NCBI GenBank assembly: GCA_977017575.1
Contig: CDRNVI010000030.1
Location: forward strand, 62,001 to 126,000
Reading direction: 5' to 3'
DNA from: Paramoeba atlantica
Lineage: Eukaryota > Discosea
Length of the DNA: 64,000 bases
Part shown: in pieces, positions 50,193-60,975 of the stretch
Numbering within the stretch: the first letter of the stretch is position 1
How the letters are laid out: each line of letters begins with the position of its first letter
Position numbers and translations under genes: made by a program
Notes under the pieces: generated by a model
The model's database searches: none
Seen by the model: only the letters and a program-made list of their open reading frames with translations
Told to the model about the DNA's origin: nothing

Positions 50193-50416
50193 GCTACAGG
50201 GACGAGCTACAGGGCCACCCTCATCTCGTAAATCGGTCCCAACCTCGCAAAAGTGCGTCAGGTTCGGGACATAAGCCCCGTTCGCCTGCCATACGGGGGC
50301 GTAACTGGAAAACGTGGCTATATCCCAATGCACCACGTGGTTCATGTAAGCACTGCGGGATGCGCGGTCATGAACTGAAGAATTGTCGATTGACCGACGA
50401 ACAGGTTCGTCTCTAA
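50111..50416 (+). CDS. Zinc-knuckle (Gag-like) fragment
   Basis: 101 codons; the last third has one CCHC knuckle, SCKHCGMRGHELKNC (C-x2-C-x4-H-x4-C), preceded by a basic Ser/Gly/Pro-rich region (SGSGHKPRSPAIRGRNW). Such knuckles are typical of retroelement nucleocapsid proteins. The first 27 codons lie within the direct repeat, so the start may not be the original. It lies 618 bp upstream of the recombinase on the same strand, suggesting it belongs to that element. Confidence 0.5.
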   Translation: MVRTKSLSGNKSLSSARRTLCALVATLSYRDELQGHPHLVNRSQPRKSASGSGHKPRSPAIRGRNWKTWLYPNAPRGSCKHCGMRGHELKNCRLTDEQVRL

Positions 50417-51033
50417 ATGAAAACCCCTAATGAAAAGCCGGGGTACAAGCGCGGTCGTGAATAGACCTACTTTCGAAATAGTAGCTTTAGAGGCTCGAGT
50501 GTGATTTCGAAATCGATATTTGTTTAACATCTCTTTTTACGCATAGAGAAACTTGTGCTTAGCGAAGAAAATGCTCAATGTGCTATACTTCTGAAATGCT
50601 GTTGCATATTTATATCTGCGCAATTTTTTACTACAAATTTACTGCATTGCTTATGCTTCAAATCGATCGAACTGCTTAACGTTTTTCAAAAACGTAGAAA
50701 TATAGTATACTACTCACAGGGACTGTTCTATTCTGACTGGATGCTTCCTTTTAACCGTGTGAAATGACACGGCTGCTTTTGCACTTACAAAACAAAAGTT
50801 GGGCTATTCTTTTTTATCCTATACTTGAGCAACTCGTAACAACTGTAGTAAGTTATGAGAATATTACATTGGTACTTTATCCTAGGGGACTAAAGCCACT
50901 TTCAAAAGTCATGGGCTTTTCTTCCCCCATACGGGTCATGGTTGTAACACTAAACGAAAGGGTGTAAAACATGTTGTTACTCTCAATAGGATTTCTCTAT
51001 AAATTTTGTTTTCGATAGAGCTACATTTCCTGC
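50417..51033. other. Spacer within the retroelement region
   Basis: AT-rich; open frames at 50555-50767 and 50764-50967 have no recognised motif. May be decayed coding sequence of the element. Confidence 0.35.
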
Positions 51034-51918
51034 ATGTCTTCTCAAAGCCACGCACGAGTTTCTGATGAAACCATCAGGCAAAGTTATCGTCAAGCGCGTC
51101 AAAATAACGTACATCGATAAATTTCTCAGTGGGCAGTGGCCTCTGCTACAGCACAAAAGCGTGTACTATTTTTCCCGCACAGAACAATTACTTGGTGTAC
51201 ACAGGAGGTTCTTGGTGTAACGGAAGAGGACTTCTTGGCGTTGTACGTCAGCCTGTCACGCTTCTATCGGGGATCCACTTTGGAATCCTACCGTGCCGCT
51301 GTAGTTTGGCGGCAATTAGAAGATCAAAATACCGATCAGTGTTGGTCGCAGACCTCGCGCTTTCGCAGACGCTTCAAAGGCGTCCAAAATATCTGTCTGC
51401 AGCCCAAACCTCGAGGCTCGATCACACTCGCGCAAATGCGGTCTCTGACTAATTACTGTAAAGACCAAGGCGAACTCGCATATGGTCAAGGCTTCGCCGT
51501 CGCGTATTTCGGACTTCTGCGTCACAGCGAATTAGTGAATCTCGAAAAGACAGATATTGAAGCGAATTCCTCTGACGCATTGATTAAGATTCGTGGAGGA
51601 AAAGGACGTCAACATTATATTGTCGACACTGTCGTAGCCCCAGAAGTATGTCATCTGTTGATGTACCTAAAATCATCATCATCCCATCTGGCCTTATTTC
51701 CTAATTGGGACAAAGTGAAAGCAAACAGAATCAGATCACATGTTGCGAACCTTTTGCAGTGGAACTCACATCAAACTTGGTCCTTCCACTGTCTCCGACA
51801 TGGATGCGCTGGTCATTTAACTCGCGAAGGAACAGACCTTACGACACGCCTCCGGCGAGGGCGTTGGATGTCAGAGTTCACAGCTACTCACTATTCTATG
51901 GAACAGTCCTACAATTAG
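51034..51918 (+). pseudogene. Tyrosine recombinase of a DIRS/Crypton-like element
   Basis: Reads from ATG 51034 with one in-frame TAA after MSSQ...NNVHR; from the ATG at 51136 the remaining 260 codons are open. Catalytic residues, numbered from 51136, are all present: Arg129 (GLLRHSELVNL), Lys156 (RGGKGRQH), His218-x-x-Arg221 (FHCLRHGCAGHL), Trp244 (GRWMSEF) and nucleophile Tyr253. Tyrosine recombinases insert circular DNA by strand exchange without target-site cleavage by a DDE enzyme. The core domain thus looks enzymatically complete although the N-terminal segment has a stop. The neighbouring RT on the same strand suggests a DIRS-type retroelement. Confidence 0.78.
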
Positions 51919-52300
51919 ATTTTAAGCTTTTGATAAACCGGCAAACTCCAAGAAGTTCCTTGCTACTTTTAGTATTACAATGTACACGAAAATTTTCTAC
52001 GTAACCGGATCGATGGGCTATGCGACCACGTACCACTAACCGATTGTTAATTGCTTTATTTTGTAATCCAAGAGATCTGTGGAGCATGACATAATCATGT
52101 TGTACGACATTGCTTGATGAAACAATGAATAAAATTAAATTATTCGATGCAGTTACTGCACATTTCCACTGTTCTACACACCGTGTACATACTACTCCAT
52201 TAGTTTAAGATGAGGAGCATTCTACGAACGCCTACAACGAATTGTGCCACATCTTCCTTACGTATGAACACATTTCATATTTCAAAATCTATATAAAGGA
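51919..52300. other. Spacer between recombinase and RT frames
   Basis: No gene recognised. The RT-RH reading frame begins at 52301, only 382 bp after the recombinase stop, so this may be a leader region of the second ORF. Confidence 0.4.
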
Positions 52301-53804
52301 ATGATTGCGCACTCCTTCATCGACACTGATTTAAGCGGGGGTGTTTATCACGATGAAGAAATCACGGCTTGGCGTGGTCGAGGTTCATTTGCTAATGATC
52401 GGGCTCCTCTTTGTCCCCTTCAAAACGTCGGGGGAATAAAAATAATGAGTTCCGACTTCGCTCGTATTCCCTTTGCATACCAGGCACTGAAGTTACTTGG
52501 CACCTCACCTCTCCCTCCAGACATTCAGAAAGAGTGTATGTCCGATACACCGAATTCACAATCCTATAGGCACCATTTGGACACTTGATGTGATAGCAGA
52601 GTGTTAGTGCCTACGACACCACAAAATGTCACAGGAGTCGGCAAGTATATGGCAGTTTTGAAGGACGAAAAGTTCGCCCGTGCAATTTTCGATTTGAGAT
52701 GGACTAACGAACGCACTATTCTTACAGAAATTTCATTTAAAATTCCGAGCACTGCGGAACTTATACAAGCATTAGTGGATTTGGGGGATTGCACGAAAAA
52801 GCGTTTCCGCTTTCTTCATGGGGACATCAAAAATTGGTATTACCAAATTCCTATTACCCCTGAACTTGGGAGCGCATGTTGCATCAGGCAAGGCTCCTCA
52901 AATCTCCGACCTACGGTGCTACCTATGGGGTATAAACTCGCATGCGGTATCGCTCAGAGCATCATGTGGGGAATATTGACCTATCGTGATCATAATCCAA
53001 CAGAACTTGATGGTTTAGAAAGCGCGCTTACCGATACCAGAGCTCCAGGGATCGTACTGCTCCATGAAGGAGGTTTCATTGCCCTTATGTACGATTCGTT
53101 TTTGATCGTCAGCACAGAAAGTACACTGAAAAGATGGCACGTCAATCTAAAATACAACTTTCGTAAATTCAATGTAGTCGCAAAATACATGACCATGGAG
53201 AAGAACACGTGTCAGTTCACCTATTGTGGTATAAGGATTATCCAAAAAGAGGGGCATATATCGTGGATGGCTGACCCGACTGTTGCTGAAACCTGGTCCA
53301 ACGCTTTGAAGAACTTAGTAGAAATAACTCCGCGTATTTTATTTCAGTTCTGCGGGTACGTGCGACACGTTTCTGCCATTCTTGGTATACCTCCTCGCGA
53401 ATTGGGTAGGCTCACCAAGTATCAAAGCGAACTGCTTTTTCAAAGCGATGTAGTTCTGGCCGAGGCAACTGCTATATCAGAAGCTATCCGAATGGCGATA
53501 AAATTTTTCCAACATTATTATAGGTAGCGACAACACGGCAGCCGCTCGCTCCTTTTCAAAAGGTTTTTCTCAGGTAGAATCTCTGGATAAAATAGTCAAA
53601 GTGTACAAGGACTTTCATGGAAGAATAATCATGTGCGACATTCCAAGTGAAGAAAATTTAGCCGATGTTGGAACTCGTCCAAACAAAAAGTACACAGACG
53701 AGGAGTACTGTTTTAGGTGCGCAAAATCCTGGGAGCGATTGATCAATGCTTTACACGTGTACGAGCAGCAAGGAGCGACTTTTGTAAGCAGAATTTTGCC
53801 TTAG
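52301..53804 (+). pseudogene. Reverse transcriptase-RNase H of the same retroelement
   Basis: A TGA at 52586-52588 and a -1/+1 shift near 53515 interrupt an otherwise continuous RT-RH. Palm motifs: LHGDIKNWYYQIPI (Asp75 from 52601), RPTVLPMGYKLACGIAQSIM (the LPMG block), and IALMYDSFLIV where YxDD would be. The second Asp is Ser here, so the enzyme may be impaired or the family differs. RNase H follows the shift: GSDNTAAARSFSKGFSQV and NLADVGTRPNKKY. The related relic at 4690-5766 supports a real family. Confidence 0.72.
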
Positions 53805-54119
53805 ATACATTAGATATCTAGTAGAAAGGAAAATTACGTCAGCGACGCAGACTACGTTGCATGTACACACTACATGTACTATTATACACTAACTTTTGTT
53901 CTGGTATGTCACTCCACCTTTCGTAAAAAGGTCATGCGTCAAGGTGAAATGGTTTTCTACTAGCATGTCACCTTGAATATCTTTCTTTTTTTCTTTCCAT
54001 TTTTCACTTCAACTTTACTTTCTTTTTACAGCATTATTTATAAATTCATGAAAAAGCGGCGTTCGTGCTTGATCAGGAACCCTCCCAGTGGGATTGGCAC
54101 ATAGTAGGCTCACTATATA
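53805..54119. other. Untranslated region after the RT-RH gene
   Basis: AT-rich, with alternating ATGTACACACTACATGTACT near 53858. No gene. Confidence 0.4.
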
Positions 54120-54280
54120 GTGTACAGTGTCACTGGTGAAGCGCCCTAGGAGAGCCTTGCGTCCCCGTACCCGGAATCAGTCGGGAGCAGGAGTGGTACT
54201 TGTGGCGTCTGCACGTGGGGATTGCAGGCGCTCCTGTACCAAACAAACAAACAAACAAATAAAAAATACAGATACACTTA
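54120..54280 (+). repeat. A-rich-tailed 3' UTR-like sequence
   Basis: A GC-rich stretch (GCGCCCTAGGAGAGCCTTGC ... GGCGCTCCTGTACC) is followed by (CAAA)n and ATAAAAAATA. GCGCCCTAGGAG and the later GGCGCTCCTG can pair, so the block may fold into a stem. A 3' tail of this type is typical of SINEs or non-LTR elements, not of DIRS-type elements. Confidence 0.4.
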
Positions 54281-54344
54281 ATTCTCCTGCAAGGGAATGA
54301 GGTTAACGTGGTAAATTATTTTCTCTTCTATTGTACCGTGCCGA

Positions 54345-54510
54345 ACATAATTACGCCCGTACATAATTACGCCCAACTTACCGGTGAAACGGCTATTAAG
54401 GATAAAAGTAATTAAGGCAGAACGGATTTAGAAATTAATTATAGCCCCAAATCTGTCTTTGGGCCTAATTAAGTTTGGGCGTAATTAAGTTTAGACCGGT
54501 ATTCTGAATC
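54345..54510. repeat. Short inverted repeat / small foldback element
   Basis: TAATTACGCCCAACTTACCGG and, later, the complement of GGGCGTAATTAAGTTTAGAC. Arms are about 25 nt with an internal TTAAGG-containing loop. No coding. Confidence 0.5.
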
Positions 54511-54634
54511 GTAATCTCAAAGAGCACTAATTTCAAAAATATAGATTAAAGGAAGATTTTTTTTGAAAATAATTTACCCAGTGCAATCTGTGCTACCCAT
54601 AGAATCTTCTAAAAAGGTGGACTTGCAGAAGGTC

Positions 54635-55018
54635 CAATGGCGGTGTAGTCCTCCGAATCCTGGTCCGACAGTGCCATTGGGATCTTGCGCCAGGTGGCCA
54701 AACGTCGCTCAGCAGCACCCCAGGGAACCTTCTCTCGCTCCGAAGCTTCCCTTCGGCTTCTGATCGAAATGAATGTCACTTTGATGAGGGCCCAGGCGCG
54801 CATGCTGGTCAATCGCTTGCCCGCTGAAGATTCGTATCCGCCATTACGCACGCCATGGCGAGGAAAGTAGGGAAAGTTCGAAGCAGAAAGTTGTATAAGT
54901 TAAAAAAATTCTGAACAAAAAAACCATGTGCACCTGGTGGTTAGGGCAAAAAGTCTATCTGGAAATAAATCACTGTCCAGTGCACGCCGGACATTGTGCG
55001 CGCTCGTGGCCACCCTCA
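54635..55018. repeat. 384-bp direct repeat, copy 2
   Basis: Second copy of 49809-50192, with no indels. Downstream it departs into unrelated sequence (CGGAGCAAGCTTCTGATC). An upstream match to the endonuclease-like frame is lacking, so this copy is a 5' truncation or a terminal repeat. Confidence 0.85.
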
Positions 55019-55973
55019 CGGAGCAAGCTTCTGATCCGCCGAGCACCATGCTAAGCAGCGCATGTCGAAAGATATCCAAAAAATATTTCGCTCCGTCATC
55101 AGAATACCCGAAGCGCCGCGGTGCTCTGAATTACTGCACCAGTGCCTGACCCAAACTGGGTTTAGAGGCGGGAAGCAATATGTACGAAATGCCGTCGGTA
55201 CCCTCCCAGACTCGGTGTACTACGCAAAGCCTTGGGCTGCGTCCCATTTTTGGCGGGTCATACTCGAGCTTTAGCCAGCACAGCAAAAAAAAAGAGAAAC
55301 ACCCAATCCGTTTCTGCCCTGCTGCAAGCCGCACACCCTAAAAGGAACGACCTTTAAGAAAAAGTGACAAAAATTATAAATGCCCGATTTACTTTTGACT
55401 TGGGTATTATTTCTCAATATTTCAGTTGTATATTCATGTTAAGAGCCTATCCACTATCTATCTGAAAGATGGCAGTGTCAGGGAAGACCGCGAGGAGCTC
55501 CCCACCTTACTTCCCCACATTGAGTGTACCAGGCTTCAGTGAAGCGCGTTTTGCAGGAACGGTATCTTTATCTCAGAAAGATGGCTCCTTTTTTTGACAA
55601 AGCCAGTACGTTGCGTCTTCAGGATTTCTGACTAACCACCATTCCATAAGAATATCGCTGTCCGAAAGTAGCGAAAATAAGTCTATAATAATTCTCAAGA
55701 ACAATAAAATAAATAATAATAAAATAAATAATAATTAATGATATTTTATTATTAGAGGTACAAATTATTATTAATTTTGCTACCATGACTCTTTATGAGT
55801 TCCCCCCATTCTGGTACTTATGAGTTCCTTTTTCTAAGTGAATGGTTTGGTACCCACTTTTCACGAAGCGATTTTTTTGGCACTTCACTTAAACGAATTT
55901 TCATAAATTTATAAACTACTCTATGTCAACCTGCTCTAGTGAGCGGAATCGCTCACTAGGTGGGTAAAATTCT
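55019..55973. other. Spacer without supported gene
   Basis: The first 250 bp may continue the zinc-knuckle element's upstream coding (LLHQCLTQTGFRGGKQYVRN) but is unrecognised. A TAATAAA-rich tract lies at 55690-55770, and a perfect 10-bp hairpin (CTAGTGAGCG/CGCTCACTAG) at 55936-55959. Nothing else. Confidence 0.4.
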
Positions 55974-56462
55974 TTGCGCCAGTTCCTCGCCTTAAAGAGG
56001 TTGCCTTGCCCTTGCGCAATTCATCGTCTCCGACTGTTCCCAATGAAACGTCCGATTCTCCTCAACTTGGAGACGATGGGGTATATCTTCGTATTGCTCG
56101 TCTTCTGGGCTCCAACTATTTTAAGCGATCCATCCGCTCAGATGAGCTGCATCCGTTGTCTAAAATTTTTCGGAACATTGTGGACTTCTTATGCCTCGGA
56201 AGTATCATCTGTTCGACGCAACGAGCGCAAGGAACGCGCCGACGAACTCCTAGAAAAGATCAAAGGCATTGAAACAAATGTAAAAATCAAAACTTCATGC
56301 ATTCATAAGGCAAACGATGTAGATGTAGAAACCTTAAGTTCGCAAGAAGTTTTTGATGTTCTTATGGATCTACATGTAGCTACGGTCCCGGAAAAACATG
56401 TGCTCAACATTCGGCGCTCCGCAGAATCAGACAAACTCATAAAGAAACGCCGAACAGAGTAA
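55974..56462 (+). pseudogene. Accessory protein of DDE_4 element, copy 3
   Basis: Two frames: first LGDDGVYLRIARLLGSNYF (56006 frame), then LWTSYASEVSSVRRNERKER in the 55974 frame. This is the same order as copies 1 and 2 (VYLR...YL, then WASY). After that it runs to a basic tail (SDKLIKKRRTE), which is the same charge pattern as copy 1. It is followed 138 bp later by a fragment of the transposase N terminus, the same gene order as copy 1. Frameshifted. Confidence 0.5.
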
Positions 56463-56599
56463 ACCCCCCGCACACTTATTATTCCGTTTTTTTTAAATTA
56501 ATATTTGCATGGGTCCAACACTAATTAAAAAAACATTAAATTTATATTATGAATAATACCGTATTTAAAGAGATTTTTTAATATTCCACTATAGTTTAT

Positions 56600-56821
56600 A
56601 TGGAAAGCGAGCTTATGGATTGCGGCCTGTCATTGGTTACATTACATTTCCTTGTCCACAACATGGGCTTCGATCGCGATTCAGTCATCGCCGCTTTTTC
56701 ATGCTTGTATGATGGCGCAAGGTGGTCGTCCATCGCTTCTAAAATGAAGGTTGGGGATTACGATCCTGCAAAGAAAAGATATCCCCCCCTAGTGAGGGGG
56801 GTGACGGTAGACGATCTTTAA
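56600..56821 (+). pseudogene. DDE_4 transposase N-terminal fragment
   Basis: 73 codons. CGLSLVTLHFLVHNMGFDRD and VIAAFSCLYDGARWSSIASK follow the same pattern as the N-terminal part of the transposase at 2405 (CGLSLHSYEFL...VVFASFYFLRTGESYFTISK). The catalytic part is missing; the frame ends in unrelated sequence. Confidence 0.5.
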
Positions 56822-58102
56822 ATTGAATGAAGGGAACGATGAAGGGGATGATGGAGGGGATAACGAGCTCCGACTCGTGCTTCTCAATTTTGACCGTAGA
56901 ACTTCACGCAAAACCATTAGCCTCAAAGCAGAACAGAAAAACGATTGAAGTTGCGCTTCTAATTTCATCCATTTTTCACTTTGTTTAGAAAGGCGACAGA
57001 TACCTAGGGGGGGTGGTCGACGAAAAAAAATCTTCGAAGGACCGAAAAGCGACAGATAACTAGGGGTGGGGGTGGGGGGGGAGAGATAACTGGGGGGGTA
57101 CAGTAGTTATTTGGCGATGCATGTATCGTCATCACCTACGTGCAGTATGCACGTATAAAAAGACGAATTCACGCCATTTTTATCTCAATCTCCTTCACAT
57201 GTCGAACGACTCTGTGTTGAACGCACTCAGCCTAATTGAACATGGAAGCGCTCCTGCAACCCCCTCGGATCAAAGTAAAAAGCCATTGCAGGAGATTGGC
57301 GCTCTGAAAAACATGAATGTTACACTGCGCCCCATGATTTCATGATTTTCGAATCCCCTAGCATTCCAGATGGAGCAATTGTCACGCTGCGGGACGAACT
57401 CGCCAGTCTTTCACTACTTCCCGCTACCAAATGCGACCAGAAATTGTTATAATAATATTATACAATTTCTTAACTATTCATTGGTCAGATAAGTTATAAA
57501 GTATAACCCATATTAAATATAGATTACAATATTAAATAGGAAGATACTACTCCCTCGCTACCGTAGGTTAATTCGTCGTGCCCGATTTCGTGTCCGATTG
57601 TTGGCCCGATTTCGTGCCCAATACCGTTTCAGGTGAGTTTTCGAAAAAAATGATTACAAAGACGTATGAATCGAATTGAGTGACAAGACCACTAGTTTTT
57701 CAACAATTCCGATGGGTCCCACCTGCCCCCCATCCCCACCAGGGTGATCATAGCAATTTCTGAAATTTCGAAAAACAAAAAATTGAAAATTTATGAATGA
57801 ATGTCAATAAATACATTTTTCCCAAATCAACTCCTAGACCTTTTTTTGAGAGTTTGGGGCCTGATATACCTGTATACGCTTTGGTTTCATTCGATATTTC
57901 TTCACCCTTTGCCGGTAATAGACCTACAAAGTCCAAAATTTACCTAGAAGTGTGTGACACGCAAGGCCGTAGAGGAAGGAGGAGGCGCAAGGGAAAAAGG
58001 CAGAAGGCGGAGCCTTTTGCCGCGGCGACGACGACTTCCTCGCGTGGGAAGCTGTAAGGGTCCTAGGGAGCATGTTCCGATGGCTATGTAACCCAGGCTA
58101 AA
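56822..58102. other. Spacer with G-rich tracts
   Basis: Contains GCGACAGATAACTAGGGG-type repeats at about 56994-57090 and a purine-rich GGAGGAGGCGCAAGGG stretch near 57980. Frames at 57121-57345 and 57797-58057 have no recognised domain. Confidence 0.4.
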
Positions 58103-58420
58103 GCTCGGTTGCGAAGCCCGCCTGGGCCTCTTGTCATACAGAATGCCTGTGTGATTTACTATATAATCCAGGCTAAAGTGGACGAGGGAGATACTAAAGG
58201 CATCTTTGTAAAATCACCTCAATACTGGAACGGTATTTCTCAGTTTGTGGAGCATTCTGATGTGACAAAAGGATCTTTAACGGGTGATACCGTTCCGATT
58301 TCGTGGTGGTTTTCCAAAGGTGCCTTTGGTATCTCCCTCGTCCACTTTAGCCTGGGTTATATAGTAAATCACACAGGCATTCTGTATGACAAGAGGCCCA
58401 GGCGGGCTTCGCAACCGAGC
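58103..58420. mobile_element. Long foldback element, 106-bp arms at about 97 percent identity
   Basis: The left arm 58103-58208 begins GCTCGGTTGCGAAGCCCGCC. The right arm 58315-58420 is its complement with only three differences. The middle also contains weaker pairing around GGAACGGTAT/ATACCGTTCC, so the 318-bp unit can fold almost completely into one hairpin. It has no coding gene. Arms this similar suggest recent origin or concerted maintenance. Confidence 0.85.
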
Positions 58421-58595
58421 TCGTGCTATACGAGAAGGCTTCACGTTCTACCGCACCTGTAACCCTCGTACTCTTCTCGCACAAGCACTAACAAGAGAAA
58501 CGGTCAAGAAGCGCGAAGAATACTATACAACGACTGGAACTAAAGAGCTCCTGGATATTCACGGTGTTGGAAATTTCGGAACTCCAAGGACGGAC

Positions 58596-58655
58596 TGTTC
58601 AAAAGCAACGCTAATAAGGTGGGGTACCGGGGCAACGCTACGATAGGGGGATATA
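58596..58655. repeat. Terminal fragment of the 20645-type MITE
   Basis: CAAAAGCAACGCTAATAAGG and GGCAACGCTACGATAGGGGG correspond to the right part of the MITE at 20645-20822. The left end is missing. Confidence 0.55.
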
Positions 58656-58810
58656 GTACGGGTGGAATTGAACGAAGATGTCATACTTTTTCGAAAATAT
58701 AAAATGCGCTTTTTGTATTTTGTTTTCGTTTCTGTTTCTTGCTAAATACATAGCTTAGAGTCTTTGCTAGTATTTTTGACTTTTTTACGCTCTCAGCTAC
58801 TGGTGCAATC

Positions 58811-59684
58811 ATGATGAATGACTTTGATGGTGGGTTTTGCTGCGGATGCCATAAGATGAAATGTTCCGCACGTCTTCCATTAAGTGAGGTGGGGCAATGG
58901 GATGACTTCGCTCTGAATTGCCTTCACTGGCTTAAAGGGCACCATCTTGTATCCCAACTTGTGAAGTGTGAGCGGGGCCACTCATTAACGACATGTGTTG
59001 TTCAGAATGGTCAGTGGCAGTGCCCCGTACGAACTTGTCGGGCCCGTTATTCCTTGGAATCCCCCCTTCTTCCTTCCAGGTCTAAGATCACACCAAAGCA
59101 ACTAGTCATCACATTGATCTGCTACTCGCGTTCAATGTAGGGGAAGAACATGTCCGAAGAATGTTTGTTTTCTGAGAGGACAGCGTGCAAATTCCGACAG
59201 AGTATGGACCGCATCATGGGCCCATCAATATCGACGCCTGGAGGTAAATGGTGACTATATGCAGGTTGATGAGACTTTTTTCTCCAAGATTAAAGTCGGA
59301 GGCCCGAATCGAAACCGAAGAGTGCGTCAGGCCGATAGCGAGGTTGCTCAAACCTTGTGTGACACAACAAGGGGTGGAAAACTTCGTGAAATCTATGTGA
59401 CTCCAGTGCCAGACAAAAAAGGCTCAACTCTGGTACCCCTCGTTGAGGAACTGGCTCGCGAGCCCCGTACGAGGATATGGACAGACGGGGCGACGCACAA
59501 CGCTCCTGGATTCGACGGGAAGTACCTTTGGAGTGAAGTTATTCACCGAAATGAATGGATAATTGAAGGGGTGCATACTAATATTGTTGAGGGGGCGAAT
59601 TCGATGCTAAAGAAAAGGTTAATGTGTGAGTGGGGTAGTTTGGGTAGGTCAAGTCTTCAAGAAAGGCACGACTCCGAGCCATAA
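58811..59684 (+). pseudogene. Merlin/IS1595-like transposase
   Basis: The first frame (58811-59140) encodes a zinc-binding N terminus: FCCGCHKMKCSARL, then WQCPVRTCRARYSL, the ISXO2 type of C-x-x-C ribbon before the catalytic core. After a shift the frame from about 59200 has GDYMQVDETFFSKIKVGG (the VDETxF catalytic Asp block), IWTDGATHNAPGFDG (second Asp region), and WIIEGVHTNIVEGANSMLKK (the HxNxxEGxxSxxK block with the Glu). All catalytic blocks remain, and decay is limited to the middle. The left terminal sequence GAATTGAACGAAGATG is at 58666. Confidence 0.75.
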
Positions 59685-60287
59685 CTGAGACGTGTAATTG
59701 TTCCTTACGGGTTCAAGATTAGTAATTGTTCCTTAAGGGTTCTTTTGCGTAAAAATCTTTCTCTTTCTCCTGTTTTTATTAAATCCCTCGCACACTTATT
59801 AATAATATAATACGGTGTACGGTAATCCGTTTTTTTCTATTCAGGAAAAACACATACTTAGATTTTCATACAAAAATAAACATAGTTTATACAACTATAC
59901 AAAATACAATTATACGAAATAAACATAGTTCGTAATAGAAATACACATAATTAGTTAATAACTATTATACAATAATAACTGTTATACTAATACCGTAATT
60001 AAGTAAAATTCCTAAGTATTGCAAGACAATTAGAAGAAGGCGGAAACATTAAATTTTTCAAATACCTATATCAATCAATATCAGCCCAATGCCTAACCAA
60101 CTACAAACAGGTGAGTACGAAACCTTTCTTTTGTTGTGCGTGTCATATGAGCGAAATCAGTTACACGTTGAATAGCTCCCTGATCCAGACCTCACGATTC
60201 TCGTCTTTATCGCATACTTCCACGGCTAGCGTGACATCTATCGGGAGAGACATTTTGATCCAAGTTAAAAAGCGACTCAAAAAAAAA
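59685..60287. other. AT-rich spacer
   Basis: Contains a duplicated ATTGTTCCTTA-GGGTTC (59698-59740) and AATACACATAATTAG-like tracts. A frame at 60111-60299 with CCACHMSE is not recognised. No gene supported. Confidence 0.4.
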
Positions 60288-60498
60288 AACCAGGCATAAA
60301 GGGGCAAGGGAGATACGAAGCAACAGGTGTAGCAGATTCCTACTGAAAAGAAATCGTATCTCTCTGCACAAGAAATACTTAACTATGCGCTCGCTTGCTT
60401 GGAGTCAACTGCGTGCAGAGAGATACGAATTTTTTTCAGTAGGAATCGGCTAGACCTGTTGCTTCGTATCTCCCTCGCTCCTTTCTGCCTCGATTCCA
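60288..60498. mobile_element. Foldback MITE (copy 2)
   Basis: Second copy of 7964-8177, with similar arms (CAGGCATAAAGGGGCAAGGG at left, complement at right) and the same central GCTTGCTTGGAGTCAACT. The copies have diverged by substitution but keep the hairpin shape. Confidence 0.72.
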
Positions 60499-60529
60499 TA
60501 AACCCGCGAGAGAGTCAGAGAAGGCCTTC

Positions 60530-60975
60530 AAGGCCTTCAGCTGGCCACCCCCTGAAAAAGTGGCCAGCTAACCGCCCACTCATAAAATGGCCAGCATACC
60601 GCCCACCAAGAAAAAGCCAGCCTGCCGCTCCCTGGAAAGGTGGCCTGCTGACCACCTGCTGAAAAAGTGACCAACTGACCACCCCCTGAAAAAGTGGTCA
60701 GGCGATCACCCGCTGAAAAAGTGGCCTGCTAACCACCCCCTGCCACAAAGTGGTTCCGGCTACCCCCTGAAAAAGTGGCCAGATGCTCACTCCTCTAGGG
60801 GGTGGTCAGCCGGCCACGTTTTTAGGATTTGAAGATTTATCTTACACATACGAAATGCGAACGCCTTTTCGGTGGTCAGCTGACCACTCTTTCGTCAGGC
60901 GGCCAGCTGGCCAACTTTTTCAGAAAGTGGCCAGCTCGCCATTTTTTCGAGGGGTGACCAGCTGTCCATAAAATA
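60530..60975. repeat. Imperfect tandem array with inverted halves of GGCCAGC units
   Basis: 60540-60780 holds about eight units of about 30 nt (ACCCCCTGAAAAAGTGGCCA and variants). 60790-60970 carries the same units in the reverse orientation (GGCCAACTTTTTCAGAAAGT). Many units create palindromes such as GGCCAGCTGGCC. The whole block could form a large cruciform. Confidence 0.72.

Noticed and set aside
1318-53804. Reassigned stop codon in this organism
   Set aside because: In-frame TAA and TGA in transposons and dead LRR copies fall where different residues would be expected (Tyr, Trp, Arg), while intact genes end normally with TAA or TGA. Pseudogene decay explains them.
49809-55018. Classical LTRs of an LTR retrotransposon
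   Set aside because: The left copy overlaps an endonuclease-like frame, lacks TG...CA ends and flanking target duplication, and the enclosed integrase is a tyrosine recombinase, not a DDE enzyme.
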